Shown here: in pieces, positions 1-5,159 of the stretch
Numbering within the stretch: position 1 is the stretch's first letter
Layout of the letters: each line of letters opens with the position of its first letter
Assembly: GCA_910587765.1 (NCBI GenBank)
Contig: CAJUNR010000064.1
Coordinates: 1 to 5,159 of the forward strand
Direction of reading: 5' to 3'
Source of the DNA: an uncultured Lachnospiraceae bacterium
Lineage (GTDB): Bacteria; Bacillota; Clostridia; Lachnospirales; Lachnospiraceae
Length of the DNA: 5,159 bases
Notes under the pieces: generated by a model
Database searches by the model: none
The model's input: the letters and a program-made list of their open reading frames with translations, nothing else
Told to the model about the DNA's origin: nothing
Position numbers and translations under genes: made by a program

Positions 1-135
1 TCACGGATGTTCCCACTTATAAATCCCTTTTTGTCATTTATTCTGTTAAGTTACATTATCTATACCATACATTGCGGCAGCGCTTTTTTATTATACTATA
101 GGACAGAAAACGAAACCTTCTTCGAATTGCCGTTT
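1..135 (+). pseudogene. Upstream coding remnant of the GT39-like gene in other reading frames
   Basis: The stretch before the open frame of the first gene looks coding, but in different frames. The frame starting at 3 begins TDVPT, which resembles the YTD motif that follows an early membrane helix in GT39-like proteins; it stops at 99-101. The frame starting at 1 is open to the TAA at 136-138 and reads as a hydrophobic helix (positions 19-60, INPFLSFILLSYIIYTI) followed by a polar loop ending ELPF. The downstream frame continues smoothly from there as FKKYAFYILCG. At least one single-base indel is needed to join an N-terminal part to the rest, and two if both TDVPT and the hydrophobic helix are real. 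Short runs at 84-89 (T6), 133-136 (T4) and 137-142 (A6) are candidate sites. A sequencing error is equally possible. Confidence 0.4.
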
Positions 136-952
136 TAAAAAATATGCCTTTTATATCTTATGCGGTATTTCTCTTGCACTTGCTGCTTTAATTAAAGGCA
201 GCGCGCTCATTTTGTTTGTTGCCGTAATTGTTCATCTTATCCTTCAGAGCAAACCGCTACTGCAGAAACTGATGGTATTCCTTTTGCTTTTTACCAGCGT
301 TTTTCTTATACTGAGCGGCTGGTCCGTATACAAAAATAATTGTTCCTGGATCGATACCTCCAGAGCAGATGAATTTGAATTTCCCTCTATCCACTGGGTC
401 ATGATGGCTTCTGTCGATTCCGGAAGCTACCGTCAATCAGATTTTGACTACACTCAAAGTTTTCCAACGCTGGCACAGAAAAGAAAAGCTGACAGCGAAG
501 AATTTTTGCGACGTGTTAAATCTTACGGCTCCTGTACAAATTATCTGCGTTTTGAAATCCAGAAGATGGCGGCCGTTCTGGCAGACGGAAAATATGCCCA
601 GACAGAACATTTGCAGCAAACGTTTTCCAGAGCGCCGTCACTTGCAAACTGGCTTTTAAATGAAGGGGCTTACTACGACCTGTTTTACTGTTATATTACA
701 ATATTGATCACTTTATTTTATTTCTCGGTCTTAACCGGTTCTTTACTCGGAATCGCGAGAGGGACATTACATACGGATACGCTGCTCCACATTACCCTGT
801 TTGGCGTACTTTTGTTCTTTGCGTTTTGGGAGTTTAAATCCCGCTACCTTTTAAATTTTGTTCCTGTATTTATGCTGACGTTGGTTTTTTCCTGGGCGGA
901 TTGGGAACAGATGATACTTATACGCCGGAACAGCTATCAAAAGAACCTGTAA
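50..952 (+). CDS. C-terminal part of a GT39/PMT-like (GT-C) membrane glycosyltransferase, 5' end frame-disrupted
   Basis: This frame is open from 50 (after a TAA at 47-49) to the TAA at 950-952. It has no ATG, GTG or TTG before a TTG at 212, and that TTG lies inside a hydrophobic segment (ISLALAALIKGSALILF), so it is an unlikely start. The gene therefore probably begins upstream of the window and changes frame before about 140. Counting from the TTG, residues 1-36 are membrane-spanning. Residues 45-155 form a soluble, probably extracytoplasmic loop with FPSIHWVMM (58-65), typical of Gram-positive GT39-like proteins. Two or more helices follow (about 157-181 and 189-205), then WEFKSRYLLNF (206-216), matching the family's E-x-x-x-R-Y motif. 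Such enzymes use a polyprenyl-phosphate sugar and act outside the membrane. The acceptor cannot be told. The next gene starts 40 nt downstream, so they are probably co-transcribed. The family assignment is fairly sure; exact substrate is unknown. Confidence 0.72.
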   Translation, partial: VTLSIPYIAAALFYYTIGQKTKPSSNCRFKKYAFYILCGISLALAALIKGSALILFVAVIVHLILQSKPLLQKLMVFLLLFTSVFLILSGWSVYKNNCSWIDTSRADEFEFPSIHWVMMASVDSGSYRQSDFDYTQSFPTLAQKRKADSEEFLRRVKSYGSCTNYLRFEIQKMAAVLADGKYAQTEHLQQTFSRAPSLANWLLNEGAYYDLFYCYITILITLFYFSVLTGSLLGIARGTLHTDTLLHITLFGVLLFFAFWEFKSRYLLNFVPVFMLTLVFSWADWEQMILIRRNSYQKNL

Positions 953-992
953 AATACACGAACATCTAAACGAACACAATGGAGAACAAAAA

Positions 993-1964
993 ATGACGCC
1001 AATCCTGTACATAATCATACCCTGTTACAATGAAGAAAAAGTACTCCCTTTAACAAGCAGCTTATTTTTGGAAAAACTGGATGAGTTGATTCAAAAAGAT
1101 ATCATTTCTTCACAAAGCCGTATCCTTTTTGTCAACGATGGCAGCAAAGATAAAACGTGGGATATCATCTGCAGTCTGGCAATGCAAAATGAAAAATATA
1201 CCGGTATCAGCCAAAGCCGTAACAGAGGCCATCAAAATGCAGTCCTTGCCGGCTTAATGGAAGCCAAAAACCATTGTGATATCACAATTTCCATCGACTG
1301 CGACGGTCAGGATGACATCAATGCCATGAATCAGATGATCGAAGAATACCGGAAAGGCAGTGAAATCGTATACGGCATTCGCAGCAGCCGGACTACCGAT
1401 ACACTGTTTAAACGAATTACGGCTGAAAGCTTCTATAAATTGCTGAACTGGATGGGAGCGGAAGTTGTATTTAACCACGCAGATTATCGTCTGGTATCCA
1501 GCCGGGTGTTAAATGAACTGGCCAATTACAAAGAAGTCAATATCTTTTTGCGGGGAATGATCCCTCTCGTTGGTTTTAAAAGCACCGGCGTATACTATGA
1601 AAGACACGAACGGCTGGCCGGCGAAAGCCACTATCCGCTGAAAAAAATGCTGGCGCTCGCTTTTGACGGAATTACCTCCCTGAGCATTAAACCTATACGC
1701 ATGATCGCGTGTCTGGGCCTTTTTATTTCTTTCATGAGTTTTCTGGGCGTTATTTGGTCTGTCGCCACTCAGTTAACCGGAAAAAGTGTGGCCGGTTGGG
1801 CAAGTATGACAAGCATCATATGTTTTATCGGCGGCGTACAAATGGTATGTCTGGGTGTCCTTGGAGAATATATAGGCAAAATCTATCTGGAAGTGAAAGC
1901 CAGACCGAGATATATCATCAGCGACAGAACTTCTGACAAGAAACATGATGCAGAAATATTTTAA
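993..1964 (+). CDS. GT2 polyprenyl-phosphate glycosyltransferase (GtrB/CsbB/GacI type)
   Basis: This 323-residue protein has the full plan of the DPM1-like GT2 family, which transfers a sugar from a nucleotide sugar to undecaprenyl phosphate on the inner face of the membrane. Visible motifs are IIIPCYNEE (7-15), FVNDGSKDKTWD (46-57) for nucleotide binding, SRNRGHQNA (75-83), the metal-binding DCDGQDD (102-108), HADYRL (162-167), and YERHERLAGESHYPLKKM (202-219) before the membrane domain. Two membrane helices lie at about 236-258 and 268-292, followed by GEYIGKIYLEVKARPRY, the usual tail of the family. Length is normal and no key residue seems missing. The ATG at 993 has GGAGA at 981-985, seven bases upstream. 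It sits between two GT-C genes, which fits a three-component system: this enzyme makes the lipid-linked sugar, a flippase moves it, and a GT-C protein uses it. The sugar (glucose, GlcNAc, other) cannot be read from the sequence. Confidence 0.93.
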   Translation: MTPILYIIIPCYNEEKVLPLTSSLFLEKLDELIQKDIISSQSRILFVNDGSKDKTWDIICSLAMQNEKYTGISQSRNRGHQNAVLAGLMEAKNHCDITISIDCDGQDDINAMNQMIEEYRKGSEIVYGIRSSRTTDTLFKRITAESFYKLLNWMGAEVVFNHADYRLVSSRVLNELANYKEVNIFLRGMIPLVGFKSTGVYYERHERLAGESHYPLKKMLALAFDGITSLSIKPIRMIACLGLFISFMSFLGVIWSVATQLTGKSVAGWASMTSIICFIGGVQMVCLGVLGEYIGKIYLEVKARPRYIISDRTSDKKHDAEIF

Positions 1965-2034
1965 ATGTTTCCTATAATATGATTGATTTGAACGTTAATG
2001 AAAGAATACTGAATGTTACAGGAGGAATCAAAAA

Positions 2035-3123
2035 ATGCAACGGTATAACGAAAAAAGAATCATACAATTAATTGATGCCAAAAAAAATTTGCTGTTTATA
2101 ATTACCATTACTCTACTTGGAATATTTGCCAGATTCAGTGCGAAGGATTTTATATCTGCTGATGCAGAAGTTTGTTTATTGCCCTGGTTTGAAGCAATCA
2201 AACCTTCCGGTTTTGCTGCTCTGAAAAATCAAATCGGTAATTATGGTATTCCATACCAGTTCCTGATCGCGATTATGACATACTTCCCTGACAGCATTCC
2301 GCCCATATATCTTTATAAAACACTTTCCTGTATTTTTGACTTCGGGCTGGCTTTTATCAGTGCACGATTTGTACGGTCCCTGACGAAAAACAACTCGCCA
2401 TTTCTTTTCTGTCTTGTTTACGGGACAATTTTGCTTTTTCCTACTATAATATTAAATTCTTCTGCCTGGGCGCAATGTGATTCAATTTACGTCTTTTTTA
2501 TAGTAGCGGCATTATATTCATTATATGAAGAAAGATATTTAAGAACATTTATACTGACAGGAATTGCCTTTGGCTTCAAATTACAGACTGTCTTTATTGT
2601 TCCTTTTATCATTTATTATTATGTAAAAGAGAGAAAATTCAGTATTGTGTCAGGAATCTGTACAGGCTTTTTCTCCTTTTACATAATGCAGATACCGGGA
2701 CTGCTTTTTGGTCGCCCTTTATTGGAACCTCTTACGATTTACACGGAACAGACACAAGCTTTCAAAGAAATGTGGCTGAATTTTCCAAGTTTTTGGGCTT
2801 TAACAGGAAACAATTATGTCCATCTGCACCTTTTGGCAATCATATTCACAATAAGCCTGCTGGGAACATGCCTGTTTGTATTAATGCATGTTAAAGCAGA
2901 CCTTCACAATTCTCAAACATTTATAAAGCTGCTGATATGGAGTATCTGGACCTGCCTTTTATTTCTTCCTGCAATGCATGAAAGGTATGCGTATCTTCTC
3001 GACCTGTTAATTCTTATCAGCATTTTCGCGGCAAAAAGAAACACACAGTATATATATATATATATATATATCAGCGCTGTATTGCAGTTTATCGACATAC
3101 GGAAACTTTCTTTTCAACAATAG
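2035..3123 (+). CDS. GT-C membrane glycosyltransferase (Gpi18/COG5542-like), C-terminus altered by a TA-repeat frameshift
   Basis: As the sequence stands this encodes 362 residues, from an ATG nine bases after AGGAGG (2020-2025). It is a multi-pass membrane protein. The first helix (about 18-34) is followed by an extracytoplasmic acidic motif ISADAE (40-45), as in GT-C enzymes. Further motifs are NYGIPYQF (69-76), NSSAWAQCDSIY (141-152), AFGFKLQ (178-184), LNFPSFW (248-254) and AMHERYAY (313-320). These resemble the Gpi18-like polyprenyl-P-sugar mannosyltransferase group common in Lachnospiraceae. The likely role is transfer of a lipid-linked sugar to a surface glycan. Residues 339-346 (YIYIYIYI) come from a TA microsatellite. 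The last 16 residues (347-362) are polar and look non-native, while another frame gives a convincing C-terminus to 3226. The protein shown is therefore probably a truncated 'off' form. Third-position GC is clearly lower than in the gene before it. The exact donor is unknown. Confidence 0.85.
   Translation: MQRYNEKRIIQLIDAKKNLLFIITITLLGIFARFSAKDFISADAEVCLLPWFEAIKPSGFAALKNQIGNYGIPYQFLIAIMTYFPDSIPPIYLYKTLSCIFDFGLAFISARFVRSLTKNNSPFLFCLVYGTILLFPTIILNSSAWAQCDSIYVFFIVAALYSLYEERYLRTFILTGIAFGFKLQTVFIVPFIIYYYVKERKFSIVSGICTGFFSFYIMQIPGLLFGRPLLEPLTIYTEQTQAFKEMWLNFPSFWALTGNNYVHLHLLAIIFTISLLGTCLFVLMHVKADLHNSQTFIKLLIWSIWTCLLFLPAMHERYAYLLDLLILISIFAAKRNTQYIYIYIYISAVLQFIDIRKLSFQQ
3049..3071. repeat. (TA)11 dinucleotide microsatellite inside a glycosyltransferase gene
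   Basis: Positions 3049-3071 are 11 perfect TA units plus one T, flanked by CACAG and CAGCG. The tract has no stop codon in any frame, so it is translated as alternating Tyr and Ile whatever its phase. Each gain or loss of a unit moves the downstream frame by two bases. With the present length, translation stops at 3121-3123. One extra unit, or two fewer, places the downstream 51-codon continuation in frame to 3226. One fewer unit leads to a stop at 3132-3134. Repeats of this kind in coding sequence are typical sites of slipped-strand mispairing. Whether it varies in this organism is inferred, not seen. Confidence 0.95.
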
Positions 3124-3226
3124 CACCGACATAAAGTCTTTAAGTATTCTATATACTCTGGCATATCTGGCCTATTCCTGTATACTGATAAAACACTGCC
3201 CATCTGAAACACAGACTCACAAATGA
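3068..3226 (+). other. Out-of-frame C-terminal continuation of the COG5542-like glycosyltransferase
   Basis: Starting in the TA tract, the frame ATA TCA GCG CTG runs open for 51 codons after the repeat to a TGA at 3224-3226. It reads SALYCSLSTYGNFLF, then a short polar loop NNSTDIK, then a final hydrophobic segment LSILYTLAYLAYSCILIK and a charged tail ending QTHK. A Y-G-N-F-L-F loop followed by a last helix and short basic tail is what I expect at the end of this GT-C group. Joining it to residues 1-338 by one more TA gives 397 residues; by two fewer TA gives 395. It also shrinks the spacing to the next gene from 133 to 30 nt, in line with the 40 and 70 nt gaps elsewhere in the locus. It has no start signal of its own, so I treat it as a displaced exon-like 3' end of the upstream gene. 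Confidence 0.82.
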
Positions 3227-3243
3227 GTTGTTTTATGTAATTG

Positions 3244-3249
3244 AAAGGA
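3244..3249 (+). promoter_or_regulatory. Ribosome binding site that fixes the start of the LtaS-like gene
   Basis: AAAGGA at 3244-3249 lies seven bases before the ATG at 3257 but only four before the TTG at 3254. The ATG is the better start, and the TTG directly before it should be discarded. Confidence 0.7.
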
Positions 3250-3256
3250 CCTTTTG

Positions 3257-5053
3257 ATGACAGCTAATCGAAACATTAACTGGATAAAAAAACATATGTG
3301 TTCAATAGCATGGATGATCATGCTGTCTTTTTACGGCTTTCTATTATTACTAGTCGCTTATGGAAATCATTCGGATTCTATATTTTTCCATTATTTGTTA
3401 TCCGGAAAAATATTACTGCTGAATATTGCGCCTGTATTAATTGCCGCGCTTTTTATTTTTTCTATCAGTGGATCCTATTTTATTTCTTTCTTTTTAAGCA
3501 CCAGTGCTGCCACAGGCTTTTGTCTGGCAAATTATTATAAAATTTGTTTCAGGGATGATCCCATTCTATTTGAAGATTTGCTATTGATCCGTGAAGCCTC
3601 TGTTATGGCAGGCAATTACGATTTCTTCGTTAACTGGCGTATCGTTGTAATACTCCTTGGATGGTTCGTCGGAAATATATTTATTTTTTTGTTCTGCCGT
3701 GAAAAAATAAAAAGTGTAAAGTTAAAAATGCGTATTTTAATGGTCGGTTTTTTGCTTTCCATTCTGTTTTCCTTCCTGTATCAAAGCGATACGATTTACA
3801 CATCCATCGGAACAGACGCATTTTGGGAACCAACCGAATACGCCGTATCAAGAGGAGGGCTTTACCCCTTCCTGCACAGTATATATAATGAAAATGAAAA
3901 AATCCCGGAAAACTACAATTCCCAGAATATACAAAACCTTTTATCCGAATACCCTGAAAGCGACATTCCGTCAGACAGGAAAGTAAACATAATCGCATTA
4001 ATGCGCGAGGCTTATGTTGATTTTTCTGCTTTTAATATTAACGGATTAGACTGCAGTGAATACGATATCTATCATGAAATAAAAGTAAGCAGTTATACCG
4101 GACGTTTGGTAACCAATATTTTTGCGGGCGGCACCGTTGATACTGAGCGATGCTTTTTGACAGGCGCTTACAAGTTGAAAAACTACAGAAAGAATACAAA
4201 TTCCTATGTCTGGTATTTAAGACAGCAGGGATACACGACAGAAGGAAGTCATCCTTTTTTTCAGCGCATGTACAACAGACGCAATATAAATCAATACCTT
4301 GGTTTTGAAAAATACCGTTACTATGAAGACGATTTTGAATACTTATCTTCCGAATACTATCCTGAAGATCGCATACTGTTCTCTGAAATTTACAACGACT
4401 TTCAGAAAAGTAAAGAGAATGGCAAACCCTGTTTTTCTTTCAGCGTAAATGTACAGAGTCACGGACCCTACTCAACAAATTCTTATAGAAACGGCAGTAA
4501 AGAATATCTTACCGGAAATTATTCAGATGAGTGTAAATATGCAATGAATAATTATATGAATATTACAATGGAACAAGACCGTGAATTAAAGATATTTCTT
4601 GATGCGCTGGCCGCCGACCAGGAACCCGTAGTTTTCATCTTGTTTTCCGATCATCTGCCCTGGATGGGAAACGGAAACTCATTTTATTCCGAAATGGGAA
4701 TTGAATTTCAAACGGAAACAGAAGCTGGCTTTTATGATTATTATGCTACAGAATATCTGATATGGGCAAATGCCGCCGCAAAAGAGATTTTAGAAAACAG
4801 TTTTACCGGAAACGGACCAACCATATCTCCCTGCTATTTAATGAACGAAGTTTTTAAGCAATGCGGCTGGAAGGGGCCGGCCTATATGCAGGCAATGAAC
4901 GAGATAGAGCAGATATTTCCTGTAATTACAACCAATGACCGATGTGTGGCAGACGGTCTCTTCACCGATACCATTCCTGAAAACAGAATTGAAACAATGC
5001 AGGCTCTGGAATCTCTGAATTATTACTGGAGAAACAACTTTTTGTATCCATAA
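3257..5053 (+). CDS. LtaS/GacH-like membrane phosphoglycerol transferase (sulfatase superfamily)
   Basis: This 598-residue protein has an N-terminal membrane domain with about five helices (roughly 16-36, 50-71, 73-96, 127-146, 158-175) and an extracellular sulfatase-like domain from about 242. Catalytic-type residues are recognisable: E251 in LMREAY (metal), T293 in AGGTVDTE (nucleophile), and D465-H466 in FSDHLPW (metal). These correspond to E255, T300, D475 and H476 of Staphylococcus aureus LtaS. H402 in VQSHGPY resembles LtaS H416. H332 and R341 keep the nine-residue spacing of LtaS H347 and R356. Family enzymes transfer glycerol phosphate from phosphatidylglycerol to a teichoic chain or, as in GacH, to a sugar side chain. 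With a GT2 and GT-C genes just upstream, decoration of a glycan seems more likely than bulk lipoteichoic acid synthesis, but ethanolamine-phosphate transfer is not excluded. It is intact. It follows the true end of the previous gene by 30 nt. No terminator is visible after it. Confidence 0.9.
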   Translation: MTANRNINWIKKHMCSIAWMIMLSFYGFLLLLVAYGNHSDSIFFHYLLSGKILLLNIAPVLIAALFIFSISGSYFISFFLSTSAATGFCLANYYKICFRDDPILFEDLLLIREASVMAGNYDFFVNWRIVVILLGWFVGNIFIFLFCREKIKSVKLKMRILMVGFLLSILFSFLYQSDTIYTSIGTDAFWEPTEYAVSRGGLYPFLHSIYNENEKIPENYNSQNIQNLLSEYPESDIPSDRKVNIIALMREAYVDFSAFNINGLDCSEYDIYHEIKVSSYTGRLVTNIFAGGTVDTERCFLTGAYKLKNYRKNTNSYVWYLRQQGYTTEGSHPFFQRMYNRRNINQYLGFEKYRYYEDDFEYLSSEYYPEDRILFSEIYNDFQKSKENGKPCFSFSVNVQSHGPYSTNSYRNGSKEYLTGNYSDECKYAMNNYMNITMEQDRELKIFLDALAADQEPVVFILFSDHLPWMGNGNSFYSEMGIEFQTETEAGFYDYYATEYLIWANAAAKEILENSFTGNGPTISPCYLMNEVFKQCGWKGPAYMQAMNEIEQIFPVITTNDRCVADGLFTDTIPENRIETMQALESLNYYWRNNFLYP

Positions 5054-5159
5054 TATCCGCTCATGGCTCTTAAAATACGGAAAACGCTGCAGCGGTGTAA
5101 AAGATAAGGGGCCGTCGGAAAATAGATAGTTCCCAACAGGGGCAGGTGTGATTCGTGCG

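Noticed and set aside
212..214. TTG as the true start of the GT39-like gene
   Set aside because: It sits inside a hydrophobic helix whose open frame extends upstream, and no ribosome site precedes it.
1973..1978. TATAAT as a promoter before the third gene
   Set aside because: No -35 box at 16-18 bases upstream could be found; such a hexamer is expected by chance in AT-rich spacer.
2913..3098. Minus-strand open frame reading through the TA repeat
   Set aside because: It lies opposite a well-supported gene; the repeat is stop-free on both strands, which lengthens the frame artificially.
3254..3256. TTG as the start codon of the LtaS-like gene
   Set aside because: It lies too close to the AAAGGA ribosome site, and an ATG follows immediately with proper spacing.
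3681..3998. Minus-strand open frame of about 105 codons
   Set aside because: It lies wholly opposite the LtaS-like gene, has no recognisable domain, and is best read as a shadow.
4255..4261. T7 run in the LtaS-like gene as a second slippage switch
   Set aside because: The gene is intact around it and a seven-base T run is common at this base composition.
5085..5094. Palindrome CGCTGCAGCG as a transcription terminator
   Set aside because: It has no loop and no T-run after it, so it does not form a typical terminator.
1..5159. CRISPR array, tRNA, rRNA or riboswitch
   Set aside because: No spaced direct repeats, cloverleaf or conserved RNA pattern was seen on either strand; almost all of the window is protein-coding.

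Overview
The window looks like part of a cell-envelope glycan locus from a low-to-moderate GC Gram-positive, most likely a Clostridia/Lachnospiraceae-type bacterium. This rests on strong AGGAGG-type ribosome sites, AT-leaning codons, tight one-direction packing and the protein families present. The assignment is from pattern memory; no search was run. All four recognisable genes lie on the + strand.

Layout: (1) Positions 1-952 hold the 3' part of a multi-membrane-pass GT39/PMT-like (GT-C) glycosyltransferase. Its upstream part appears frame-disrupted. (2) Positions 993-1964 encode a GtrB/CsbB/GacI-type GT2 enzyme with two C-terminal membrane helices, expected to load a sugar onto undecaprenyl phosphate. 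(3) Positions 2035-3123 encode a second GT-C protein (Gpi18/COG5542-like). It carries a (TA)11 microsatellite at 3049-3071 near its 3' end. In the present repeat length the protein stops at 3123, but an obvious coding continuation runs on in another frame to 3226. (4) Positions 3257-5053 encode an LtaS/GacH-like membrane phosphoglycerol transferase of the alkaline phosphatase/sulfatase superfamily. The last 106 bases hold no supported gene. A GGGGCCGTCGG-type sequence from 5108 may be the edge of something new, such as an insertion sequence, but this is weak.

Working together (inference): the GT2 makes undecaprenyl-P-sugar on the cytoplasmic face. One or both GT-C proteins transfer that sugar outside the membrane to a wall or lipid-linked polymer. 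The LtaS-like enzyme adds glycerol phosphate from phosphatidylglycerol. This resembles the streptococcal GacI-GacL-GacH side-chain module and the three-component teichoic-acid glycosylation systems.

The most interesting feature is the TA repeat. Gain of one TA unit, or loss of two, would restore a 397- or 395-residue transferase with an extra C-terminal membrane helix. The locus may therefore be phase-variable. An assembly error in repeat length is the main competing explanation. Composition also shifts between the second and third genes, which suggests a mosaic locus.
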